The notes beneath the pieces are model-generated. The model ran no database searches. It saw only the letters and a program-made list of their open reading frames with translations, and had not been told where the DNA came from. Source: Syncephalastrum monosporum B8922 (taxonomy: Eukaryota; Mucoromycota; Mucoromycetes; Mucorales; Syncephalastraceae). Taken from it: a stretch of 64,000 bases of DNA. The stretch is from positions 248,001-312,000 of the forward strand of contig JNEN01001249.1 in NCBI GenBank assembly GCA_000697355.1. The letters run 5' to 3'. Positions 1 through 11,457 of this stretch are shown in pieces (within the stretch, counting starts at the first letter, position 1; each line of letters opens with the position of its first letter). The position numbers and the translations under genes are program-made.

Positions 1-1125
1 TGAAAAGAAAGGAAAAACTGTAAATATAGGTAGAGAAGAAAAAGGAAACAAAGAAGAAGAAAAAATCGAGGAACCATGCTAAGATGCAGTAATAAATGCT
101 TTGTCTATTTCTTCTTTTGCTCTCTCGGAGGAAGCGTGCCGTAGGCTATGACAGATTGATTTTTATCCATTTTTCATAATGCATGTATGCGACATGGTCT
201 ACAAGAATTAAAAAACGAGTCAAGGCAGGCCGGCATGAACCATTCTAATATCACCCGAGGCCTAACGGCTTTGATTTCATTTGTTCAAGTCATTTACTTT
301 TTTTATACAGACAAGTAAGCAAGCACAAGAACCGCAGCAGTAGATTCAGTGGTATCAGGATGGTGATATCTAGTACAATTTAATTCATGGATGGATAGTT
401 CCATCATTCCAGATTCTGATTCCACTGGTAGAGCTAGCCGTCCTATTTTGGCGAGTCCAACATAGGACTAGCAAAAGAGAGAGAATATGTATGTGTCTGC
501 CCACTCGGGAACGCAGTAATGCTCCAACGTTTTCTGTACATTATCTTGGGCTTATCATCTGCTTCTTTTCTACTCCTGCATCTTGACTCCAATGAATCAT
601 ACCTGATGTCGGTGAAAGAAAAAAGCAGAAAATTTCAAGCAATCCAATGTCATGCTTTCGTATACTCTTTCTCCCTATTTGCGCAGCAAGCTTCTTGCAT
701 GAATATCCGCGATCGCATAAAAATCACCACTGATATCGCCATATCGGTCGTTGTTGTGTGGACCGGGTTCATCATCCATGATGTGGGAACACCGTCTGTC
801 CGAGGAACTGGATACGCCAGTCTGGATTGAGCACACTCGGCGGGCATTCTCGAATGCGCGAAGAGTATACCATACTGGTTTCTTAGGCAGAACAACTTCG
901 GTAGAGGACGTCCATGCCAGTCCGGCGATGTCATTCTGCAGCTGAAAGGTTGATATGCAAGTGATGACGCCCTTCTCACCGGTACAAACAGGGCAGAGCT
1001 CTATGTGGAAGCAAGCAAAAAATAGTTTATAGAAAAAATGCGTGCGGAAAACGGAATTTGTTACAGAAAGTGCGTAAAAAAAATGTAGAAAATATGACAA
1101 CAAATGGCAATGCTAGAGGGGGGAT
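1..1125. other. Intergenic stretch, no gene seen
   Basis: No reading frame here shows a recognisable domain, a spliced extension or coding-like composition. The stretch is AT-rich with A-rich runs near the left edge and at 1021-1100. It probably holds the 3' untranslated region of the CBF5 gene that ends at 1126 and the flank of a gene to the left of the window. Confidence 0.6.
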
Positions 1126-2698
1126 TTAATCCTTGCTCTTCTTCTTCTTATCCTTCTTCTCCTTCTTCTCCTTCTTGGCCTTTTTGGCGGGTGCTGCCGA
1201 AGTCTCGGTCTCTTCTTCTGCCGGTCGCTTGGCAGACGCGGGCTCCTCCGCGGCGGCCTTCTTGCCGCCGAGGACGAATTGTGCGGGAGTGATGGTGGGC
1301 TTCATACCGGCGGCCTCGACGACGGTGGCGGAGGGAATGTTGAAGGCGGGCTTGACGTCCTTGCCCTCGGGGTTGTTGTTGTAGTCGATGTAGGCATCCT
1401 TCCAGGCCTGGGGCGTGTCATCGTTCATGCGGCCGAATTTGTCGAGCTTGCCGTCATCCTTGAGCTTCTTCTTGGCGAGGGCGACGGGGCCCAGACCCCA
1501 CTTGCGCGGGTATGTGTCACGCTCCATGATGACGCGCTTCACCTTGGCAACGACGCCGTGGTCGCAGGTAGCCATGACGGTGGTGGGCATCTGGGCATAA
1601 GCGATGGCGATGGCCTCACCCTTGGTGGTCATGAGCACGATTTCCTCGTTGAGCTCGATACCACTCTCGTAACGCAGGAGACCGGGGATCATGAGCTTGG
1701 CACCGTAGCAGATGGCGTTGACGGCGCTGTCCTTGACGACGATGCGCTTGTAGCCGGTCAGGAGAGCCTCCAGGGGACGGACGACGCGGCGCAGGTACGA
1801 CTCGTCGCGCTGGTTGTCGTAGACCCACTGGGCATCCATCACGTCGTGCATCGTCACAATCTCGTCGTTCTCGGACATGGCACCGGAGCGGACACGACGC
1901 AGTTCCTGCATGTGGCCGCCGACACCGAGCAAGAGACCGAGATGGACGCAGAGCGTACGCATGTAGGTACCGGCCTCGCAGCTCACCCACAGAGCACCGA
2001 GGTTGCGCTCCTTGTCGAACTCGATGAGCTTGCTCTCGTGGATGGTGCGCACACGCAGCTGGCGCTTGACGGCAGAGATCAGCGGGGGACGCTGGAACAG
2101 GGCGCCCTGGAGGGTCTCGACCGCTTGGGCGAGCTTCTTCTCAGAGTCGATGGCGTTGTGGAGGCGTAACAAGCAGAGGTACTCTTTACCGGCACCCTGC
2201 TGCGACTTGACCAGACGAGTGGCACGGTCAATGCAGACAATCAGACAACCGGTGACCTTGGGATCGAGCGTACCGCTGTGACCCGTCTTTTCGACACGCA
2301 GAATACGCTTCACCCAAGCAACAACCTCGTGCGACGAGGGGTTCGACGGCTAGAGAAGGTGAAAAAAAAGATTTTGACATGTCAGCAAAGAATGGGGTCC
2401 AACGCGGAAACTGACTGACCTTGTCGAGGTTAATGAAACCGTAGCGAATGTATTCTTGAAGGGGACGGTTCAGGGGAGAGCAGCCGGTAGGAATGGGTGT
2501 GTAGTGGCTGGTGCGAACATTGAGCTGATCGTAGTTCTACGATAGATTGTAATATGCCCGAGTCAATATCATGCCATAGGAGCGCCACTCTCGTAATGTC
2601 AGCTATGAAGAAAAGACACATACCTTGAGAAGAAGGGGCCACTCGGAAGTGTTGACAGAGGCGCCCGAGGCGTCTGGCTTAATAACGTGATCAGCCAT
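1126..2698 (-). CDS. CBF5: Dyskerin, H/ACA snoRNP pseudouridine synthase
   Basis: Catalytic subunit of H/ACA snoRNPs: it isomerises uridine to pseudouridine in rRNA and snRNA in the nucleolus. Three exons, 2698-2624, 2536-2420 and 2349-1126, give 471 residues without internal stops. The N-terminal dyskerin segment ([16 protein letters not shown]) precedes the TruB catalytic domain, whose [14 protein letters not shown] motif carries the catalytic aspartate near residue 100. A PUA domain follows at about residues 270-345. The tail is lysine-rich ([16 protein letters not shown]), as usual for nucleolar targeting in this family. The start is the first ATG of exon 1 and gives the expected short N-terminus. 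The two introns are 87 and 70 bp with GT-AG ends. Identification is firm; the long plus-strand open frame opposite is a shadow. Confidence 0.96.
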
Positions 2699-2934
2699 GA
2701 GTGGAGTGGAAATGCAAGAGAGAGGGCACTCGTCTGACGGCTGTCAATGCCAAAATTTCTCGTCCTCCAAGCCACACACAATTTCCCCTCTTCGCAACCC
2801 AATTTCTTTTTCCCATTTTGGATTGGAAAGGGAGGCTTTTTTTCTTTGTGGGTAAATTTGATAGGTCATCGACCCTATGCTACTATATGTCCTACTGCGG
2901 TGGAGGGTATTTACGGGAGAACGCAAGAGATGAC

Positions 2935-4526
2935 CTAAGGAGTAGGGTTAGAAACATGGGTTCGTGCTGGATATGACTCTACGTACATCTTGGAACCGCT
3001 GTTGAAATTAGAGAGGAAGGCGTCTTCCAAGGCTGACTGCGTGATGGAAGAGTCCAAGGAGTCTACCATAAATATTCCATTTGAGCCCAATTGTGTGTCT
3101 TACAGTCCCATGACCATGACTTACCCGCCAGATGGGTTGTGCTTTGCGAGGGACGCGCCATATCCGCTTGTCTCGCCGGCATGGTCCTGCTTAAAAAGGC
3201 AGGCTGGGAGGATCCGCGGGGCTCCTGTGACACAGGCGGCGTCCTGCTAGCCGCACTTGCGGCGGTATCTGTTGCTGTCGTCGAGGACTGGCGTATATCG
3301 CTGCTGGCTTCCAGGATGCGCGATCGTATCGTCTCTAGCCGGTCCTCTTTCTGTTGCTGTGCGAATCCCTCCGTCGACTGCTGTGTAGGTTGCCATGGTG
3401 ATTGTGACTCATAGGCACTGCCCATCGACACTTCTGCTGCCGGAGCCTGTTTGCCTTTCCCCTTATCCAGGCTTCCGCTATGACTCCGGTGCAGCGACGG
3501 CAGGAGTCGAGACGATTGTCTCGATTTGCTAGGCAGAAAAGCGGGCTCTTCATCCTGTTGAAGCAGATGCAAGGAAGCCATCTGGCTGGTGACACTGGAG
3601 GGTGTTGGGTCTTGCTGGCGTGATGGGGGTCGAGAGGCAGGGGAGGGAGAGTGAGACGAAGACTGATCCATAGCGCGTTGAGACTGTCGTGGCGTAATGC
3701 TCGATTGGGGTCGAAGAAAGGAGCTTTTGTGGAGGGAAGAGGAAGCAGAAGAACCGGAGGGATGAAGCTGCGAGGACTGTGAGGAGGAGCCGGAGAAAGG
3801 TGAGTTGGCCCTGATAGGCGTGTTGGTTGCAGGCGACTCGCGTGGTGCAATGTTGGAGATGGCCGAGAGCATCATGGATGAAGCCGAGTCTTCGGGCCCG
3901 GCCGTCTCGAGAGGTGCTGCTGGTGGAGGAGTGTTGTTGCGGAACGAAGTAGTAGGAGCTATTTAGTGGAATACGACGTCGATAGGTAAGGTTCGAGATA
4001 GAGTAGAATGGAGATACCGATGCGTGATCCTTACTTTGACGATTGCTGCTGGATCTGCTCGTGGATATAGTGCGACGCTGGCTGAGTGGGGGAGTGTTTG
4101 CTGCGGATGAGGGTGCCTTGCTGACTTCACTTAGACGCAGCTGCTGCTGAATGCCACGAAGCTGAGTTTCGTACAGAAATGCAGCGTGTCGAACGAGATA
4201 CGGGGTGGGGACTCCCAACTGCTCAGCAATGAAGTTCCCTGAAGCCATTCTCTTTGTCATTATACACATTTACTTCCACTTTATATAGTTATTCTACTCA
4301 CAGTCTGTATTCTTTTGGCTCATGTACTGCCATAACCGCATTTCCATCTCGTCCGTCCACAAAATCTAACAAGACATGCATGTCAGTCCATCCCGACTGG
4401 ATCGAACCGGAAGCATCTCAAAGCTTTGTCAATAGCACAACATACCGGTGGAGGCTCGACAAAGTTTTCTGGTCGCTTGAAAGGCAAGCGGACAACAACA
4501 TGCAAGGTATCTTTATCGAGAGGCAT
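2935..4526 (-). CDS. ATG29: Autophagy scaffold protein Atg29
   Basis: Atg29 works with Atg17 and Atg31 (or the Atg101/Atg13 set) to organise the phagophore assembly site. Five exons (4526-4446, 4365-4302, 4238-4035, 3958-3125, 3062-2935) sum to 437 codons including the stop. The N-terminal Atg29 domain is clear: VVVRLPFKRPENFVEPPP, then WTDEMEMRLWQYMSQ, then a W residue split by an intron and GVPTPYLVRHAAFLYETQLR. After it comes a long Ser/Pro/Gln-rich disordered middle. The last exon restores a conserved Atg29 C-terminal SxxQSALEDAFLSNF element. The protein is about twice the length of the budding-yeast one, mostly because of the disordered part. The ends of the reading frame would be missed without the short exons 1, 2 and 5. 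The assignment rests on the two conserved ends. Confidence 0.85.
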
Positions 4527-4831
4527 TGTTCACAGTGGAGAAAAAGAAGGCAGGAAACAAGGACTCACGCGCGCACAGGTCGTTTTTGTATCACATTAGG
4601 GTGATTGGCTGAGCACATGGACCGCCTGTTTCCCGCATGGGTCGCATAATCATACAATAATGGTACGCATACAGTAACACCACCAGTATCGGTCAGTATC
4701 AGTACTCACCTGTACTTGTCATATTGTATGTCATGTGATGCACTGTATGATGTCTCGAGAAAGAAGCAAATAAACTACAAAACATGCATTTTCGTTCGCG
4801 TCGTTTTCATTCTTCATGATTTCTTCACAAA

Positions 4832-5168
4832 ATGGATCAAAAGAGCACCTCCTCCTCTCAACAACACAGGCTAGCACAAGGCGACAGCAGCGCTAGCAGT
4901 AGAATTGCACGGTCCGATCAGCCGAAAGCACACCATCGAAGTGAGATATTCCATGCGCATTATGATGGCTCTTACAGCATCAACCTCAATAAGCAACAGA
5001 ACACCACACGCATCCTGTCCGAGGTAAGCAGTGACAACGCAAATACCACATACGCCTTACATCTACACTCCTTCTCTCAAAAAGGACAGTAGCGATACAA
5101 TCTCGAAGGAGAAAGAAACGGGTGAAACATACACTGCACGAAAACCAGCATCGTCTAGACCAACATAG
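4832..5168 (+). CDS. Small spliced Ser/Thr-rich protein, unknown
   Basis: Two exons, 4832-5023 and 5085-5168, joined by a 61-bp intron with a GTAAGC donor and an AAAAG acceptor, give a 91-residue polar protein. The intron falls in phase 0 and removes a frame that would otherwise run on only briefly. The product is rich in Ser, Thr, Gln and Lys with no membrane segment, signal peptide or recognised domain; the middle holds a more ordered-looking stretch (IFHAHYDGSYSINLNK). An AATAAA-like signal lies at about 5222. It is divergent from ATG29 (305 bp between starts). I do not recognise it. It could be a real small gene or a chance frame with plausible splice sites. Confidence 0.45.
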
Positions 5169-5485
5169 CAAATGGTCTGCATTGTGTGTAGACAGGCAAG
5201 GAAGTCACCACATGTATAAGCAATAAAAATCAGCTGTGCTATCGGCAGTATTTCAATGCGGTTTAGTGGCAGCGTGACGAATAGCTTTTCAAGTATACTC
5301 TGCGTTGAGCTCGATCATGCTTCTAAGAACGCATATCAATCGTGAAGGCAGGTCTAGGCCAAAACTTTCCTGTTTGCTCAAGGCCAATGACCATTCTGAT
5401 GGCATTGGCATTTGCCGTTATGCCCCATCCCGTCGTATCTGTGCGTTCACCCCGATCGTAGCCGAGTATTTATGCGCACGCACAA

Positions 5486-5492
5486 TATAAAG
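5486..5492 (+). promoter_or_regulatory. TATA-like box before acyl-CoA synthetase
   Basis: TATAAAG lies 69 bp upstream of the start codon at 5561, a reasonable place for a TATA element. Inference from sequence only. Confidence 0.35.
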
Positions 5493-5560
5493 CATGAAGA
5501 GGATTGCAGACCTTGTTGTTTTACGTTCACCGCCCCACTTTCTCCCTTCCACCTCTTTGA

Positions 5561-7624
5561 ATGCTTTCTGCAAGTGATCCATCCGTTGACGACTTTGCGA
5601 AACTCTCCATCTATGAAGTGCTGTTCCAGCCAAAAGACGGATGCAGTGAAGATACCGCGATCCTAGTAGATGCTTCACAGCCTTGCCGTTTTTATAACAT
5701 GGCAACTCTCCGCGAACGCGTTCTGAAATTAGGTGGCCTTTTACAGCAGCAATATCAGTGGCAAGCTGGGGACATGTTGGCCATTTGCGCTGAAAATGAC
5801 GCAAGTATCAGAAAACTGCTCTGAAATACCACTATTAAGACAATACTTATGCGGCCACCTCACTTATTACATACATTAAGATCGACTATCCTGTTGCTTT
5901 ACATGCGTCCGTAACCATAGGTAACGGAAAATCTTAGCTCAAACCCAATGCGTGGATAGACTCATGCTACAGGAAAATACCAGGCGGTATTAGCGCAACC
6001 ATTGATCAGCACTACCCTGCCAGCGAGATTGCCGACGACTTGCAGCTTGTTCAGGCTAAGCTAGTTATCACAGACGAGCAGACGCGCGACAAGGCTGTTG
6101 TAGCGGCAACAATAAGCAACGTACCGTATGGCGTGGTTACTTTTCAAGAGCTCGATAAGATGTTGCAAGACGACATCCATCTTGCCGAACCTGTCCATTA
6201 CACTCCAGAGCAGCTTGTGAAGACACCCGCCTACATCTATTTTACATCGGGAACAACTGGAAGAAAGAAAGGGGCCATCCACACCCAACGCACTATGACA
6301 GCTGCCATGCAGTATATGGCTGAATTAATACCAGATGGCTCACGTGGTCTCACCTATACTGAGTTCCACCATGTAAGCCAACTCATCGCTTCTTGCCATC
6401 TTGCCATTCAGCGCGGGGTAACCTGTTACATCATGAAAACGCGCCCCGAGCCGATGGAACCCCGCCGTATCTGTGAAGCGATTCAATTGTTCAAGATTGA
6501 TACCATGGTTACTCAGCCCTTCATTATAAACGTGCTCGCAAAAGAGGCCTGGGTGAGCGCGTTTGACCTGTCCACGCTGAAGAACGTCTTTTGTGGTGGT
6601 GCTGCGCCTGATGCCAAAGTCCTCGACACAGTTTACCAGCGTCTCGGTGTAAAATTTGTTAATCATTACGGGATGACCGAGAGTATGTTTATGATGGCTC
6701 CTAGCTGGGAATCATCCAGAGCAGGTACGATGACCGTCCCGTAGCTTGATAGGCACTTAGGATACTCAATGTACCGTTTCACAGGAAGTTCAGGCGTAGA
6801 TTACCATAGAGTCACCCTGAAGATTGTTGATGATGACGGGAACGGTACGTATGCTTGGTTCACGCACAGGATGCAAGTCTACTAAGCACTTTAACCTTAT
6901 AAACCCAGATATACGGTCTACTGGGCAACCGGGTGAGCTTTGTGTCAAGTCTGAGGCATGCATACCGGTATGATGTGATTCGGGTAGCTTGCACGCACCG
7001 GATCCTAATTCTTTGCTGTATTTAGGGCTATTGGAGAAATGCAGAGGCAACGCATGCTTTATACGATGCAGAAGGCTTCATACGCACAGGTGACATTTTT
7101 CAATACAGAGATGGCCAATATTATTTTGTATCGCGAAAGAAAGAGATGTTCAAGTATTTGCTTCATCATGTACGTCTTTGTATAGCACAGCAGCAAGTTT
7201 GTGCGGGCTCATTGTGTATGTCATCATCTTTCTAGATATATCCAAGCGATATAGAAAATGTTCTGGTAAGTTATATATTGCGCTCAGTTATAGAAACTGC
7301 AAGCGAAAAGACATTGCTGACAGAATGCTATGAGTAAAGACACAGCATGCGGCTGTCAGGGAAGCGTGCGTACTAGGAAAATATTCAGAGGAAGAAGCAA
7401 CTGAGCATCCGACGGCATTCGTAGTACTGGATAAGGAGTATAGAGCTTCTGCCTTTGAAGATTTGGAGCGTACAGCGTTGGAAATCCGATCGTTCGTGGA
7501 CGACTGCGTTCCTGACCCACGGCGCCTGCGAGGAGGTGTCTTTATTGTGGAATCTTTTCCCAGGACGCCATTTGGCAAAATCAAGCGAGCTGAGGTTTAC
7601 AAACAGTATATTGGCCGCACATAA
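5561..7624 (+). CDS. AMP-dependent acyl-CoA synthetase / 4-coumarate-CoA ligase-like
   Basis: An adenylate-forming enzyme that activates a carboxylic acid as acyl-AMP and transfers it to CoA. Eight exons (5561-5800, 5881-5920, 5984-6724, 6785-6844, 6909-6967, 7026-7169, 7236-7265, 7346-7624) give 530 residues. The P-loop-like signature TSGTTGRKKG lies near residue 180, the YGMTES motif near 317, the GYWRN and FIRTGD motifs after that, and PRTPFGKIKR with the catalytic lysine at the C-terminus. All are in the order expected for the ANL superfamily. The first intron begins with GCAAGT, a strong GC-AG donor; the join restores AENDIDYPVALHASVTIGG, a family-like stretch. The substrate cannot be read from sequence. 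The C-terminus is not an obvious peroxisomal SKL signal, although it ends YIGRT. Confidence 0.9.
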
Positions 7625-9657
7625 AGTAGCTTCCAAGCGAATCACCGAGAAGAATATTAAAGGCTAGCAGCCTTGTACCAACAGTACTGCGGCTTTGTAT
7701 GAAATTTTTCGTGAATTTCTACCATTTACAAACACTTAAGGATCTGGCAGACTGTCAACATTGGATGACATGCATACCTTTCCCAAAAGCAAATATATAT
7801 GTTAAACATTACGTGATATCATTAGAATTCTATGAAAAATGGCGTTACGTCTAGCGTTAGAGGGTTTCTTTGCGTTTCTTTGTGTGAACAATATGCGCAA
7901 CTGGGATAGTCACTGGTTGACGACAAATTTCTTCGGAGTGTCAGAGAAGATCGGTTTTCGGTACTGCATCACATGCACTCGGCTCACAACGACGGAATAC
8001 ACGTCCAGGCAGAGATCACTATCTTTGGTGAAGCTCTAGGTCATAATGACCCAATGCAGGGCTACTTTTAGTTTACTGGAGCATCTCGGTAGCCAATGAG
8101 AACGCGTTCCAACCACCCGGCAAGAGCAAATAAACTTTTTCCCCACACGTTTTGGAGCTTACTCACGCACGACAACCAAATTCATCCGGAAACAGCTTCC
8201 CACACCCGGCATACACAGTGTATCTCTGCCTTTATGCCTTTAATAGACTGACTTGTATGAACCTATAGGATCAATATCCCTCTCTTTTATTTCGGCACGT
8301 TATAGCCGATAATGGGACCATGTCCCGGTATGTGGTGTGCACACTGGTTTGATATATAATCTTGTTGTCTGTTGCCTGCTGAATTTGCACAAATGGTATA
8401 TTGTAACGAGCCGTATACTCTACATTCGACTTTCTTTGTGAACGCTATCCATGCAGAATTAGGCTAAGGCCTGTATGAAATGATAAACCTTTGCTTTGGA
8501 AGACCTACGTTTTGTTCTTGACACTCGCACAGCACATGACCCTCCGGGACGTTTAGATTCGATTTATAACAGAAGGAAAATGAGCTGTGATGATGCATGC
8601 GCACGCATGTAGGGTACGCCGGACTGCCATCCGTTTGGTGCGGGTGATTTGTTACGTATGAATCAATGAAAAAGAAATACAAAGGCGCAACTTTCCCATG
8701 CGAATCCATGATATACATTTATATATGTGCTATTTCATCCACCCGAGATATGAATACCCTGCATATTATTCAAGGTGCCATGAGCCAAGAGATAGATCGA
8801 AACGTTACTAATGAACTAGATAAAGTCGTTTTTCCTTTGCTTGTGTGTACAGTCTGGTATATGTATAACGTGTGTGTTGCGCCAATGTACAGCAAGTATT
8901 GACATAATAGGGGAGTCGATTGCAGCCAATGAAGCCTGTCGATGTTGCCACGTAACACGAATACACTTTGTGTGTGTGTACGCTGGCATTCCCAAATAGG
9001 CCTCCGTGTGAAATCCGAGAAGCTGCCTTCATCTCAATTTCCCCACATCCATCGTTTACCCCGCATTCGGTGCTAGGATGAGTTGTTTGTCATCCAGTTG
9101 AATGTGAGATTGATATTTATGAAATCCAAGCCATAGTATGTCAATATCTTCTTGATTACAAATGCATTAGATTGCCCGCTGTGCATCCTGCATGATGCTG
9201 CAGAATGCCCGGTATCGTACATTAAAAATTTTTGATCTGATTTTTTTTTATCCATGTAGTATATTTCGCGTATTACTAAATGGACAGCAAATCCACAGAA
9301 AGACAATACCATGTGTCTGGCGCTGTCTGCCGTTGTCTGCTCATGTCTTTTGCTGCGAAAGCACACGAAAATGCCCGGAATTTATCACGATTGGCTCATG
9401 CGCGTTGGGAAACGGCTCTACATCTAAAACTTTATTTTTATTATGCGAACTGCGGTTTTTAAAAAGGGTATAAAACCACGGTCAGTGGGAGGGAGTAGAT
9501 CATTTTTTTTTTTTCATATTTTATTTTCTCACTTCTCCCTTCGTCGTCTACACGTATTGTACATATACATTACTTTTACTACATAATTACTGGGACCTTA
9601 TACATATATACTACATTCAACCCCGGACCTTAATTAACATTATCCACACAAATTATC
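7625..9657. other. 2-kb AT-rich stretch, no supported gene
   Basis: Short open frames on both strands lack domain similarity and plausible splice partners. The stretch contains TA-rich runs (about 8705-8730) and a T-run with pyrimidine-rich leader just before the MFS gene. The last few hundred bases are presumably the MFS promoter. I see no tRNA B-box, inverted repeat or transposase remnant that I can defend. Confidence 0.5.
9469..9475 (+). promoter_or_regulatory. TATA box of MFS transporter gene
   Basis: TATAAAA lies about 190 bp before the start codon, followed by a pyrimidine-rich leader, a common arrangement for an inducible permease gene. Sequence inference only. Confidence 0.4.
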
Positions 9658-11330
9658 ATGTCGACGGACGACAAGCATCAATTGGAGGTGATCCAAGACG
9701 ACCCGGAGGAGAACGCTGGAGTCCAAAAAGATTACAATTATGTCGAGGCAACACCGAAAGAATGGCGACGTCTATTATGGAAGCTCGATCGACGCATCAT
9801 CCCCTACGTGGGTCTGCTCTACCTCTGTTCGTTCCTGGACCGATCCAACATCGGCAACGCCAAGCTGGCTGGCATCATTGAAGATCTCGACATGTCCCAG
9901 AGCGACTACAATATTGCCCTATCCATCTTTTTTGTCGGTTATGTAAGTCGAAATGACAAAAATGACACGCTTTCAACAATGTATGACTGACGCATCAATA
10001 TAGATTATCTTTGAAGTCCCGTCCAACATGATGCTCAAAATAGTGGGCCCCAGTATATGGATTCCCCTCGTCATGATTGCATGGGGTGTCGTCATGATGG
10101 CGATGGCCGCAGTCACGAATGGGCCTGGTTTGCTGGCAAGCCGGTTCTTCCTTGGTATTGCTGAAGCGGGTTTGTTTCCTGGTGTGATCTTCTATCTCAG
10201 CATGTGGTACACTCGGCGGACCCAAGCCTCGCGCATCTCCATCTTTTTTGGCTGTTCTACTCTGGCTGGTGTAAGTCCGAGAACCTCCCTAACAAAACGC
10301 CAAACATTGAGCGTGTCACATGCTAATACTAATGCATATCAAACAATTAGGCCTTTGGCGGTGTGCTTGCATATGGCATCATGCAGATGGACGGCATCCG
10401 CAACCTGCACGGCTGGCAATGGATTTTCATCATTGAAGCGATTCCTACCATCCTTTTGGCCGTTGGCACCTATTTCATTTTGCCCGATTTCCCCGAGAAC
10501 TCCAAATGTAGGTTGCAAGCCTAGTTAAATCTGACTGTGTCTGACCCCTTATTCCTGTTCCCATAGTCCTGAACGAGCGTGAGCGCGAGGTCCTGATCCA
10601 CACGCTCAAGAAGGACGCGGGCCCGGCTACGGAGACGCATTTCTCGTGGTATCAGCTGCGCGCGGCTTTCCTGGACTGGAAGGTGTGGACCCACTCGCTG
10701 ATCTATATTTGCGGCTCAATCCCCTTATACAGCCTGTCCTTGTTCTTGCCGAGCATCATCAGCGGCATGGGTTTTTCGAATCTGGCGGCCCAGGCCATGA
10801 GCGCGCCGCCGTATGCCATTGCGTGCTTTTTCACCATTGCCGTCGCGATCGATGCCGATCGACGCGGCGAGCGCGGTTTCCACGTGGCCGGACCGGCCTT
10901 TCTGGGCATGATTGGCTACATCCTGCTGGTGACTTTACGCGACAAGGGCAACGTGGCGCTCTACATCGCGTCATGCATCACGGTGACGGGCGTATTTGGC
11001 CACGCGCCCGCCATGCTGTCCTGGTTCTCAAACAACATTGGCGGTCACACCAAGCGAGGCGTCGCGTCCGCCATTATCATCTCAATTGGTAACGTCGGCG
11101 GTGCGATTGGCGGCCAGATCTACCGTGCCAGCGATGCACCCCACTATGTCAACGGCCACACCGCCTGTGCGTGTCTCCTGGCGGCCAATGTCATAGTCTC
11201 GCTGAGCTTCAAGTATGCCCTGAAGCGAATCAACAAGAAGCGTGAAAATCTGACGCGCGAAGAGTACTTGAAGGCGTGTGAGGGCAAAGAGCTGTGTGAT
11301 CTGCATCCCGACTTTAGATACTATACCTAA
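9658..11330 (+). CDS. MFS transporter, anion:cation symporter family (Dal5/Tna1-like)
   Basis: A plasma-membrane major-facilitator carrier. Four exons (9658-9942, 10004-10270, 10351-10507, 10567-11330) give 490 residues. The N-terminus is acidic and cytoplasmic. The first helices carry RRIIPYVGLLYLCSFLDRSNIGNAK, which is typical of the ACS family (allantoate, nicotinate, vitamin and related anion permeases). About twelve hydrophobic segments follow, with a central loop after PDFPEN. The C-terminal tail (TREEYLKACEGKELCDLHPDFRYYT) has the common ACS ending with a DxxPxFRY-like element. Substrate is undetermined; Dal5-like and Tna1-like members both share these features. The start is the first ATG of the open frame and is preceded by a TATA box. 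Confidence 0.92.
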
Positions 11331-11457
11331 TTTTTTGTGTTCTCTGTATAATTCCCGTGTTATTCTGACAAAAAAAAAAAAAAAAAAAAGAAAGAAAGGG
11401 ATCACCCTATTCACTATGATACACAAGAGGTTTTCCTTTTCTTTATATAGATTATGT

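Noticed and set aside
1279..2169. A 296-codon plus-strand frame opposite CBF5
   Set aside because: Shadow of a strongly supported gene on the other strand.
11371..11390. Long A-run as a retroposon tail
   Set aside because: It lies directly behind the MFS stop and has no target-site duplication.
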